The notes: a model not told the origin generated them from the sequence alone. 9,866 nucleotides of DNA from CAYWNA01 sp964459305 (GCA_964459305.1 CAYWNA010000375.1:1-9866); one strand, 5' to 3'. Counted from the first letter of the stretch, positions 1-6,415 are shown. Translations and numbers: made by a program.

Positions 1-168
1 AAAAGTGTCAATCCTGACCGCGGGTGGTATGAGTCCGTCTTGCCGACTTGGACCTACCACCAGATTCCAACCGTTACAATCGGTGCGATCCGCTTCGCCC
101 GTGCCCTTCCCGTGCCACATGACCCAATGATTCAGGTCGGGGATCTCGTGTTGCCGATGAAATTGTGA
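1..168 (+). CDS. C-terminal fragment of an unidentified protein
   Basis: Frame 1 is open from the window edge to a TGA at 166-168 and gives the last 55 residues of a protein that begins outside the window. The tail ends PMIQVGDLVLPMKL and has alternating hydrophobic and polar residues (for example VTIGAIRFARALPV), which suggests beta strands. I see no membrane segment and no catalytic motif. I do not recognise the family. The next gene on the same strand starts 133 bp downstream, so the two could share a transcript, but the gap is large enough for a separate promoter. The coding call rests on the open frame, its sensible composition and its strand agreement with the following genes. Confidence 0.6.
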   Translation, partial: KSVNPDRGWYESVLPTWTYHQIPTVTIGAIRFARALPVPHDPMIQVGDLVLPMKL

Positions 169-301
169 GGTACGATTTGGTGGAGATGCTACGTCGGCAC
201 TTCCCCAACAGCCGCGATCCTCAATGATCATTGCGCGGTAGCGAACCACTTTGGTGTGTTTTTCTCTTCGATTCTCGTGGATATCTCAGCGGAGCGAACA
301 A

Positions 302-1273
302 ATGTCCGGCACATTTGAAAAACTGCAAACGATCAACAGTGTTATCCGAACGCTATTGGCACTGGTCGTCGTGGGAGGTGCCGGCACAGCGGGCTGGTAC
401 GGGTATCAGACTTACACGGCCGCCGACCAGGAGTTAGAAAACGCGAAAAAGACGCTGGAGGAGAAAGCTGAGGCGTTGGTCGCAAGCCGCCAGCAGTTGG
501 AGGTCAGCCAGACGGAAGTTAGGCAGCAGAAAGAGCAATTGGTGCAGAAAGACGTCGTAATCGCCGACAAACAGGAGACGATCGCTCAGCAACAGACCGA
601 AATCGTCGATTTGAACGAGGACATTAAACAGAAGGAAGTCGAAATCCAGCGTTTGGATACTGCCCTGCGACTCCACAAGATGAAACGCCGTTTGGCTCGC
701 ATCACCGTGCACGATGTCAGCAAGGATCCGGGAACAGGCAAAACTTACTCGCGCATTGAGTTCGTGGAACTCAACGAGTTGGGAGACCCGATCGATAAAC
801 CAAAGGAGTTTCAACTCGAAGGCGACCTCGTATACGTGGACTGCTTGGTCGTCAAGTTCGAGGACAAATACGTGGAAGCGTCGGATTTGGAGCGCGGCAC
901 ATCGATCTGCATGTTCAACCGCATTTTCGGCGAGTTTCAGCAGCCGCACGAAGGCTTCTATTTGGACGAGCCCGGCAAACGTCCCGGCGCCTATTCGCGC
1001 GGCGGCGTGATGTCTGATTTCGAGAAGAAGATTTGGGGCGATTTCTGGAATATTGCGAACGATCCCGAAAAGGCGACCGAACTGGGCATCCGCACGCTGC
1101 ACGGCGATGCCGTTTCGATCAAGGTGAACAAGGGGAAGGCCTACCGGATCACTGTGCGAGCATCGGGTGGACCGGAGATCGAGGTGATGGAAAACGGACG
1201 TGTCCGGGACCCATCCGCAGTCTACTCTTGGAACGCGCGGCAGCCGAAACGTCAGGAACGGCCAGGTGCTTGA
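302..1273 (+). CDS. Membrane-anchored coiled-coil protein, function unknown
   Basis: This 323-residue protein has three parts. Residues about 14-33 (VIRTLLALVVVGGAGTAGWY) form one hydrophobic segment, a likely signal anchor. Residues about 41-128 form a long heptad-rich helix loaded with Glu, Gln, Lys and Ala, a clear coiled coil. Residues about 132-323 form a mixed, probably beta-rich globular domain. The expected topology is a short cytoplasmic tail, one membrane pass, then a coiled-coil stalk carrying the globular domain outside the membrane; this is inference. The ATG at 302 is chosen because GGAG lies 7 nt upstream (291-294); the in-frame ATG at 251 would add 17 unlikely residues. The stop overlaps the preferred GTG start of the next gene, suggesting co-transcription. 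I recognise no family. The layout resembles stalk or scaffold proteins of the envelope, but no function can be assigned. Confidence 0.85.
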   Translation: MSGTFEKLQTINSVIRTLLALVVVGGAGTAGWYGYQTYTAADQELENAKKTLEEKAEALVASRQQLEVSQTEVRQQKEQLVQKDVVIADKQETIAQQQTEIVDLNEDIKQKEVEIQRLDTALRLHKMKRRLARITVHDVSKDPGTGKTYSRIEFVELNELGDPIDKPKEFQLEGDLVYVDCLVVKFEDKYVEASDLERGTSICMFNRIFGEFQQPHEGFYLDEPGKRPGAYSRGGVMSDFEKKIWGDFWNIANDPEKATELGIRTLHGDAVSIKVNKGKAYRITVRASGGPEIEVMENGRVRDPSAVYSWNARQPKRQERPGA

Positions 1274-2162
1274 ACGTGGCATGCTGTGGGAGGAGTTGAC
1301 GCGGGCGACGGATGACGCGTTGCGCGGTGGAGCACTGCGGTCGATCCCAACCGACTTCGAGTTCGTCGATGACGGCGGTGTGCGGTTCCTGGTGCGTGTG
1401 GTCACCAACCTGGCTCGCAAACAGCACGCCAAGGTTGAATCTGGCGGTGATTCCGGAAAGCGAGCCAACCCGTTCCTGCCATACGATCGAGAGATGTACG
1501 TGGCGGACGCATCCGAGTCGCACGTTTGCTTGTTGAACAAGTTCAACGTACTGAACCATCACCTGCTGATCGTTACACGCCGGTTCGAGCATCAGCAGTC
1601 GCCGTTGAACCAAGCGAACTTCGAAGCTTTGTGGACCTGCATGGCCGAGTACGATTCGCTGGGTTTCTACAACAGCGGAATGGTTGCCGGGGCGAGTCAG
1701 CCGCACAAGCATCTTCAATTGATCCCGCTTCCGATGACGTCTTCGGGCGCGAGGACTCCTGTTGAACCGCTGATCGAGTCCGCGAGCTATCGGGGCGATG
1801 TTGGCCAAGCTGAAGGGCTGCCGTTTCGCCATGCCCTGGCCCGGCTGGCCCCCGACCTCTCGCGCTCGGTGTCAGAAGCCGCGCAAACGATGCACTCGCT
1901 TTATCACAAGATGCTTGGCCGCGCAGGAATCGAGGCGGATTCGCAGAGTTGCGATCGCCTGGAGGTTCCATACAACTTGCTCCTCACGCGACAGTGGATG
2001 TTGCTCGTGCCGCGCAGCCGAGAGCGTTTCGAATCCATTTCGCTGAACGCCCTGGCGTTTGCCGGCGCGCTTTTGGTACGTGACGAGCACCAGATGGCTG
2101 CGTTGAAGAAGCGCGGTCCGATGACGGCCTTGAAGCACGTAGCCCACGGCATCGAAGCGTGA
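1266..2162 (+). CDS. ATP adenylyltransferase (Ap4A phosphorylase, APA2-like, HIT fold)
   Basis: The protein matches the bacterial and cyanobacterial APA2-type family, which splits diadenosine tetraphosphate with phosphate into ATP and ADP and limits Ap4A in the cytoplasm. With the GTG start it has 298 residues. Visible landmarks are LRSIPTDFEFV and VRFLVRV near the N-terminus, NPFLPY (about 68-73), NKFNVLNHHLLIVT (about 91-104), and the HIT-type active site HKHLQ (His147, His149, Gln151) inside GASQPHKHLQLIPLP. The C-terminus carries YNLLLTRQWMLLVPRS and GPMTALK, typical of the family's closing domain. GTG at 1266 is preferred because AGGA (1254-1257) lies 8 nt upstream and the family usually has a few residues before LW. 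ATG at 1281 is a close alternative, while ATG at 1200 would overlap the upstream gene by 74 nt. The family call is strong; the exact start is not. Confidence 0.9.
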   Translation: MLERGMLWEELTRATDDALRGGALRSIPTDFEFVDDGGVRFLVRVVTNLARKQHAKVESGGDSGKRANPFLPYDREMYVADASESHVCLLNKFNVLNHHLLIVTRRFEHQQSPLNQANFEALWTCMAEYDSLGFYNSGMVAGASQPHKHLQLIPLPMTSSGARTPVEPLIESASYRGDVGQAEGLPFRHALARLAPDLSRSVSEAAQTMHSLYHKMLGRAGIEADSQSCDRLEVPYNLLLTRQWMLLVPRSRERFESISLNALAFAGALLVRDEHQMAALKKRGPMTALKHVAHGIEA

Positions 2163-2166
2163 CTCC

Positions 2167-4254
2167 TCACTTCAACACCTCAAACAGACTGTTGCGTCTG
2201 TCCGTCCACAAGACCGTTCGTCTTTCGCGCTCGACTCTCGCCTTCTGAATCGCCTCGATTCGTAGCGTGGCCGCTTCGGGCGACAACAGCGTCCATACGG
2301 CTCTGCTCGTACCCGCTTGTCTGTCTGCGGGCGAGTTCGTCGTGACCATTTCCAAATGGAAGTGCTCCGCGTGTGCGGCGAGCACAGGGCGTAAGTCGAC
2401 ATGGACATTCGAGACGTGCACCGCCAAAACGCCGTCGGGTTTCAGATGTTGCAGATAGATGTCGAATGCCTCTCGGGTGATCAAGTGGATAGGGATGGCA
2501 TCACTGGCGAACGCATCCAGAACGAGCACGTCGAACTCCTGCGGCGGTTCATTGTCTAGGCTGATACGGGCGTCGCCGGGAACCACGACCGGCTCGGGCG
2601 AGCATTGGGAAAGATACGCAAAGAAACTGTTCGCCAGTTCGATTACGGCCGGGTTGATTTCGTAGAACCGGAAGTAATCTCCTTTCCCGGCGTAAACCGA
2701 AAGCGTACCGACGCCAAGCCCCACGACGCCGACTCGCTTGCTCCGGCCGCTGCGATGGTTGCGGAGCACCAGCCCGACCCCTGACTTTTCACCGTAGTAG
2801 GTGGTGGGAAGCAAGATTTTGTCTTGACGGGTGAATTGCTGACCGTGCAACGTACGGCCATGGATCAACTGGCAAACGTAATCGTTCTCAGCTGCGTCGA
2901 TGGGCTTCAGCTTGACCCGGGTCACGCCGTAGAAATTGCGATGAATGGCCTCAACACCCACAAGCGTACGATAGAAGAGGAAGACGAGCGCGACCACCAA
3001 CGTCAACGCCCCGCCGAGCAGGCTTAGCCACGCCCAGCGAGGCCGGCCGCCGTGAAGGACCCATGAGCGATCGCGGAAGAAGACGAAAAGCATCAATGCG
3101 GTGCAGCCGGTCATGGCCAGCGACAACTCGACGTATGTGGGGAAAATCAACGGAGCCGCAATCCCAACAAAAATGCCGCCGGCCGCACCACCGGCTGCCA
3201 TTGTCAAATAGAACGACGTCAAGTAGGCCGGGTGTGGTTTCAGTCGCACTAACTCGCCGTGGCATACCATCGCGCAGCAGAACAGCAGCGTACTGTAGAC
3301 GGCAATCTGGAGCGGAACCGACACGGCGGTGGTGGCGCCCTGTCCTTTGAACATCACGGGCACCGTGATCGCCAGCAATACCGCCCATGCGATCGACCAC
3401 CACGTCCGCGGGCACCATCTCCGGCTGTGAAAACAAAGGATGAACGAAAACAGATACAGGGTCAGCGGCAGCACCCACAGGAACGGAACGACGGCAAGAT
3501 CCATGCAGATCCGATTGGTCGTGGCCAACAGCATCACCGACGGGACCATAGCCAGCGCGAACCACATCGCTCCGTCGCTCCACGTGGGACGCGTGGTGCC
3601 GGTACCGAGGTCATTGCTGACGCGTTGTCGACCGGAGCCCTCACCCGCGCCGATCCGCCACGTCTGCCAAACACATGCGCCACAACAAAGAGCAAATCCG
3701 CCGAAAACACATGACCAGATGACGGTTTGCTGATCGGCCCCGAACTTCAGGTCGAACGCAAACGGATACGAGATCAGCGCGATCAACGATCCGAGGTTCG
3801 ATAGGGCGTACAGTCGATACGGCGAGCGATCCGGATACGCGCGGCTGAACCACGCCTGCAACAGCGGCCCGGTCGACGAGAGGATGAAGTAAGGCAGGCC
3901 GATACAAACGCCAAGCAGCACGACAATCCGCCACGTGGGATCACCGGCGTCGGTCGGCCTCCAATCCTCGCCCGGCGTGATCGGCAGCAAACAGACGGCT
4001 ACCACAAGCAAGCCGACGTGCAGAATCGCCTGCGGCCTCAGCGGAACGAAGTGCGTCGTCAAGTGCGCGTAGGCGTAACCGCCGAATAGCAGTGTCTGGA
4101 AGAACAGCATGCAAACGGTCCATACCGTCGGACTCCCGCCAAACCACGGAAGGATGTACTTGCCGATCAGCGGCTGGACTTGAAACAGCAAGAAGGCGCT
4201 CAGAAAAACCGTGACGGCAAATACTACGGCAAAGCTGGTGGTTCGAGGCTGCAT
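2167..4254 (-). CDS. Polytopic membrane protein fused to a spermidine-synthase-like domain
   Basis: This protein has about 695 residues. The N-terminal two thirds contain about 13 hydrophobic segments, beginning FAVVFAVTVFLSAFLLFQVQP, with family-typical stretches such as KYILPWFGG, STGPLLQAWF and CHGELVRL. The C-terminal part is a SpeE-like Rossmann domain: glycine loop VGLGVGTL (about 511-518), the acidic residue of YEINP (Glu532), GDAR (about 560-563) and LDAFASDAIP (Asp580, Asp585). This is the fused MFS/spermidine synthase class (COG4262-like), whose substrate is generally unknown; true polyamine synthesis should not be assumed. ATG 4254 places the start just before the first membrane segment, while ATG 4302 would add 16 polar residues. 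Neither has a clear Shine-Dalgarno. The stop lies 4 nt from the convergent adenylyltransferase stop. Confidence 0.88.
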   Translation of the reverse strand: MQPRTTSFAVVFAVTVFLSAFLLFQVQPLIGKYILPWFGGSPTVWTVCMLFFQTLLFGGYAYAHLTTHFVPLRPQAILHVGLLVVAVCLLPITPGEDWRPTDAGDPTWRIVVLLGVCIGLPYFILSSTGPLLQAWFSRAYPDRSPYRLYALSNLGSLIALISYPFAFDLKFGADQQTVIWSCVFGGFALCCGACVWQTWRIGAGEGSGRQRVSNDLGTGTTRPTWSDGAMWFALAMVPSVMLLATTNRICMDLAVVPFLWVLPLTLYLFSFILCFHSRRWCPRTWWSIAWAVLLAITVPVMFKGQGATTAVSVPLQIAVYSTLLFCCAMVCHGELVRLKPHPAYLTSFYLTMAAGGAAGGIFVGIAAPLIFPTYVELSLAMTGCTALMLFVFFRDRSWVLHGGRPRWAWLSLLGGALTLVVALVFLFYRTLVGVEAIHRNFYGVTRVKLKPIDAAENDYVCQLIHGRTLHGQQFTRQDKILLPTTYYGEKSGVGLVLRNHRSGRSKRVGVVGLGVGTLSVYAGKGDYFRFYEINPAVIELANSFFAYLSQCSPEPVVVPGDARISLDNEPPQEFDVLVLDAFASDAIPIHLITREAFDIYLQHLKPDGVLAVHVSNVHVDLRPVLAAHAEHFHLEMVTTNSPADRQAGTSRAVWTLLSPEAATLRIEAIQKARVERERRTVLWTDRRNSLFEVLK

Positions 4255-4321
4255 GTCACTTGCCAAACGCGGCCGGCACGCTTCAACCGAAAGGCGTACC
4301 ATTCTTGAACTAAAGGCTCAC

Positions 4322-4327
4322 ATTATA
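4322..4327 (-). promoter_or_regulatory. Candidate -10 box for the membrane spermidine-synthase-like gene
   Basis: On the minus strand these bases read TATAAT, a perfect sigma-70-type -10 hexamer, in the 99-105-bp gap before the gene. A start of transcription near 4314-4316 would precede the ATG at 4302 by only about 12 nt, or the ATG at 4254 by about 60 nt. No good -35 hexamer is seen 16-18 nt further upstream, so the call is tentative. Confidence 0.35.
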
Positions 4328-4401
4328 GACTCGGGCTGATGCCGCGGGGTAAGCCCGTCGAATTCCACACGTTCGTTCAGAGTCTAAACAGAACGCAATC
4401 T

Positions 4402-4896
4402 TCATTTCTGTCCCCCCGAACCTCCCTCGATGCTTGAATTCTTCTCGTCCGGTGGATTATCGATCACATACGAATCGATCACCTCCGATTGCGGCGATGG
4501 AGACTCCCAGTTGCCGAAGCCCGGCGTCTGGATTTTGAACCGCGACTTGAACCATTGCATCAACCGCCTTCGATAGAAAGCTCGGCACGGAGGCATCAAC
4601 AGCGACAGGCCGAACAGATCGGTCAGTATTCCCGGCGTCAGAAGCAGGGCGCCCGCGACAAATATCATCACGGCATCCAGCATCGACTCGCCAGGCAAAC
4701 GCCCCTCGGCCAGTTCCGATTGAATCCGAGAGTAGGTGCGCCAGCCCTGCGATTTGGCCAACAGCGATCCGACAATGCCCGTGGCGACCACGAGCACAAG
4801 CGTGTGCTCCCAGCCGGTCACGTCGGCAATATAGAGCAGCAGGGTAAGCTCGACAAACGGAACGATAATGAAGAGCAGTAGAAGTTTGAATAGCAC
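4402..4896 (-). CDS. fxsA: FxsA family membrane protein
   Basis: FxsA proteins are small inner-membrane proteins; the E. coli member was found because its overproduction relieves phage T7 exclusion by F plasmids, and its normal role is unclear. Here the protein has about 164 residues and starts with a hydrophobic segment LLLLFIIVPFVELTLLLYIAD. The family-typical stretch TGIVGSLLAKSQGWRT follows, then a second hydrophobic region AVMIFVAGALLLTPGILTDLFGLSLL, then PPCRAFYRRRLMQWF at the end of the membrane domain. A polar tail of about 50 residues ends in EGGSGGQK. No ATG is available: GTG at 4896 fits the family's short N-terminus, while TTG codons at 4914 or 4935 would lengthen it by 6 or 13 residues. 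No start has a convincing ribosome binding site. Transcription may continue into the spermidine-synthase-like gene 100 bp downstream on the same strand. Confidence 0.82.
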   Translation of the reverse strand: MLFKLLLLFIIVPFVELTLLLYIADVTGWEHTLVLVVATGIVGSLLAKSQGWRTYSRIQSELAEGRLPGESMLDAVMIFVAGALLLTPGILTDLFGLSLLMPPCRAFYRRRLMQWFKSRFKIQTPGFGNWESPSPQSEVIDSYVIDNPPDEKNSSIEGGSGGQK

Positions 4897-5023
4897 AGCA
4901 GTCTTATTCGCCAAGCAGCAGCTATCGAGTAACAAATCGGGTTTCAGTACTCCCAGACCCTTCTATTTGTACGCGGTCGATCAACGATTGCCCAGATGGC
5001 TCGCTCAATCGGCGGAATCCGCC

Positions 5024-5176
5024 AGGATAGCAGGGCGCAGGAATGGGTTTGTAGCTGGATTCGCAAGAATTCAGACGGATTACGCCCTCACCACCTGAAT
5101 TCTTGCGAATCCAGCTACGAGTTCTGTCGACGAATCCTCGCCGTCCCACTAACCCGTTCCTGCGCCCAGGATAGCA
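5024..5176. mobile_element. MITE-like non-autonomous element with 9-bp target duplications
   Basis: The element proper spans 5033-5167 (135 bp). It begins GGGCGCAGGAATGGGTT (5033-5049) and ends with AACCCGTTCCTGCGCCC (5151-5167), a 17-bp terminal inverted repeat with one mismatch. Both ends are immediately flanked by AGGATAGCA (5024-5032 and 5168-5176), a perfect 9-bp direct repeat, as expected for a DDE-type transposition target duplication. Inside is a perfect 24-bp inverted repeat starting GTAGCTGG (see separate entry). There is no room for a transposase, and the short open frames on both strands are products of the palindrome. The transposase family that could move it cannot be told from the sequence. 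Confidence 0.75.
5051..5118. repeat. Perfect 24-bp inverted repeat inside the MITE-like element
   Basis: The left arm, 5051-5074, begins GTAGCTGGATTC and ends GAATTCAG. The right arm, 5095-5118, is its exact reverse complement, ending GAATCCAGCTAC. The 20-nt loop is 5075-5094. Any transcript would fold into a very stable hairpin. Starting with GTAG and ending with CTAC resembles REP-type palindromes mobilised by RAYT transposases, but no RAYT gene is in the window. No T-run follows either arm, so it is not an obvious intrinsic terminator. Confidence 0.9.
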
Positions 5177-5194
5177 CGCTGCCGGAGACTCGTC

Positions 5195-5223
5195 TTTACA
5201 CGCGGAAAATTATCGCCAATAAT
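5195..5223 (+). promoter_or_regulatory. Candidate sigma-70 promoter of greA
   Basis: TTTACA (5195-5200) and AATAAT (5218-5223) each match five of six consensus bases and are separated by the optimal 17 nt. Transcription would start near 5230, giving a leader of about 70 nt before the greA ATG. The promoter lies about 20 bp downstream of the MITE-like element and just upstream of the leader terminator. Confidence 0.6.
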
Positions 5224-5249
5224 ATCTACAAGTTGATTGAACCACGTAG

Positions 5250-5282
5250 GCGACCTCCTTCTCGCGGGAGGTCGCGTTTTTT
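5250..5282 (+). terminator. Intrinsic terminator in the greA leader (putative attenuator)
   Basis: The arms GCGACCTCC (5250-5258) and GGAGGTCGC (5267-5275) pair perfectly over 9 bp around an 8-nt loop. They are followed by G and six T (5277-5282), a textbook Rho-independent terminator. The nearest upstream gene points the other way, so the only evident transcription it could stop is that from the greA promoter. It would release an RNA of about 50 nt, 20 nt before the greA start codon. Confidence 0.8.
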
Positions 5283-5302
5283 ACGCCACTTGGAGAACGA
5301 GC

Positions 5303-5785
5303 ATGTCCGACTTCGTGCCAATGACGCGCGACGCGTACAACCGCAAGAAAGCCGAAATCAAGAGGCTGGAACAGGAAGAAATACCGAAGATCGCGGAGAA
5401 GATCGCGGCGGCGCGCGACGAGGGGGACCTCAGCGAAAACGCGGAGTATCATGGGCAGCGCGAAGCGATGGGGCTGCTGCAAGCCAAAATCAACTCGATG
5501 AAGAGCCAGCTGTCGCGCGCATCAATTGTCGATCCCGATAAATTGCCGAAGGACGAAGTGGCACTGGGTGCAACGGTGATTGTCAAAGACCTGGACTACG
5601 GCGATGAAGAGCAGTTCACGTTGGTCGGCATCGGCGACGAGGACTACGACACAGGCAGATACCTGATCACGAGTCCCGTGGGCCAGGGATTGCTTGGCAA
5701 GAAAGTCGGCGAGAAGGTCGAAATCGAAGTCCCCAAAGGCACCCTCAAGTTCGAGATCCTCGAAATTCGCCACGACGACTCGTAG
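5303..5785 (+). CDS. greA: Transcription elongation factor GreA
   Basis: GreA binds RNA polymerase through its secondary channel and stimulates cleavage of the 3' end of backtracked RNA, rescuing stalled complexes. The protein has 160 residues, close to the E. coli length of 158. Residues about 1-75 form the coiled-coil finger, with the family signature ARDEGDLSENAEYH at the tip region; Asp42 and Glu45 correspond to the acidic residues that position the catalytic magnesium. The C-terminal FKBP-like domain includes DEEQFTLVG, ISKxxx-like replacement YLITSPVGQGLLGKKVG and EIEVPKGTLKFEILEI. ATG 5303 is chosen because GGAG (5292-5295) lies 7 nt upstream. The gene appears to be transcribed alone, from a promoter at 5195-5223 through a leader terminator. 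Its last codons and stop are duplicated about 90 bp downstream. Confidence 0.96.
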   Translation: MSDFVPMTRDAYNRKKAEIKRLEQEEIPKIAEKIAAARDEGDLSENAEYHGQREAMGLLQAKINSMKSQLSRASIVDPDKLPKDEVALGATVIVKDLDYGDEEQFTLVGIGDEDYDTGRYLITSPVGQGLLGKKVGEKVEIEVPKGTLKFEILEIRHDDS

Positions 5786-5875
5786 GTCATAATCCGCCGT
5801 AGCTACGTCCGCCAGAACGCAGGGATTTCCGCACTCCGGCAAATGCAGCTACAAGGTTCCTACGACGACTCGTAG
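5772..5875. repeat. 14-bp direct repeats flanking a palindromic element
   Basis: ACGACGACTCGTAG occurs at 5772-5785, covering the last greA codons and the stop, and again at 5862-5875. The two copies bracket the palindromic element at 5799-5852. The second copy, with one preceding C (5860-5875), forms a perfect hairpin CTACGA-CGAC-TCGTAG. The arrangement looks like a target duplication or a slippage product; which is unknown. Confidence 0.7.
5799..5852. repeat. REP-like imperfect palindrome (GTAG...CTAC) between greA and folA
   Basis: The left arm (5799-5820) starts GTAGCTACGTCCGCC and the right arm (5831-5852) ends GGCAAATGCAGCTAC, around a 10-nt loop AGGGATTTCC. The 22-bp arms differ at seven positions, all transitions. 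In a minus-strand RNA six of these become G-U wobbles and only one is a mismatch, so that strand keeps a nearly continuous stem. GTAG at the edge fits REP/BIME elements of RAYT systems. It sits between two convergent genes, a usual place for such repeats. Confidence 0.7.
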
Positions 5876-5920
5876 TTTCCGCGATCCGGGCAGGCCCTTT
5901 TCTGGGGGCGGCGGGTTCGG

Positions 5921-6412
5921 TCAGTCGCCAGCCGGATCGTACACGAGGAAGCTGTATTCGTACTCATTCTTTTCGTCAGCGGCGTGTCGTGTTTGTTCGA
6001 CCATTTGCCACTCGACCGGTCGGAACTCCGGAAAGAACGTATCGCCAACGATACTCGCATGCACCAGCGTCATATAGATCCGATCGACCGATGGCAAGGC
6101 ATCCCGATAGATCTCTCCGCCACCGACAACAAACACCTCGTCGTCCCCCGCCGATAGGTTCTTGGCTTCCTCAATATCATGAGCGACCACGACGCCGTCG
6201 GCGTGGAAATCTGCGCGCCGCGTCAGCACAACAGACGTCCGCCCAGGCAACAGACGCCCGATGGCCTGGAACGTCTTGCGCCCCATGATGATGTGGTGTC
6301 CCATTGTCAGCCGCTTGAAACGACGTAAGTCCGCGGAGAGCCGCCATGGCAGCCCGCCATCGCGGCCAATCACGCGGTTTTCCGACATGGCGACGATCAA
6401 TGAGAATCGCAT
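5921..6412 (-). CDS. folA: Dihydrofolate reductase
   Basis: The enzyme reduces dihydrofolate to tetrahydrofolate with NADPH in the cytoplasm, regenerating the cofactor oxidised by thymidylate synthase. The 163 residues cover the whole family: SLIVAMSENRVIGRDGGLPW at the N-terminus, with the Met20-loop region and LPW; Asp28 in SADLRRFKR as the substrate-binding acid (Asp27 in E. coli); HHIIMGRKTFQAIGRLLPGR for NADPH and folate contacts; and VFVVGGGEIYRDALP near the C-terminus. It starts 3 nt after the thyA stop. The only purine-rich upstream sequence (GGTGGCGGTG) lies inside the thyA end, which suggests translational coupling. It converges with greA. Confidence 0.96.
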   Translation of the reverse strand: MRFSLIVAMSENRVIGRDGGLPWRLSADLRRFKRLTMGHHIIMGRKTFQAIGRLLPGRTSVVLTRRADFHADGVVVAHDIEEAKNLSAGDDEVFVVGGGEIYRDALPSVDRIYMTLVHASIVGDTFFPEFRPVEWQMVEQTRHAADEKNEYEYSFLVYDPAGD

Positions 6413-6415
6413 GTT

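Noticed and set aside
222..233. 12-bp palindrome CAATGATCATTG upstream of the coiled-coil gene
   Set aside because: Could be an operator, but it stands alone with no promoter boxes or nearby regulator and is compatible with chance.
434..1546. Long minus-strand reading frame (370 codons) antisense to the coiled-coil gene
   Set aside because: It spans two + strand genes, one a clear family member; GC-rich codon bias creates such antisense frames, and the product shows no domain.
2951..3583. Minus-strand reading frame of 210 codons
   Set aside because: It lies in another frame of the spermidine-synthase-like membrane gene, whose frame has consistent membrane segments and family motifs.
4922..5149. 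Short frames on both strands containing SWIRKNS
   Set aside because: The same peptide appears from both strands because the DNA is a perfect inverted repeat; it is a product of the palindrome, not evidence of a gene.
5888..5901. GGGCAGGCCCTTTT as a terminator for greA
   Set aside because: The stem is only three or four pairs with a tiny loop; too weak to call.
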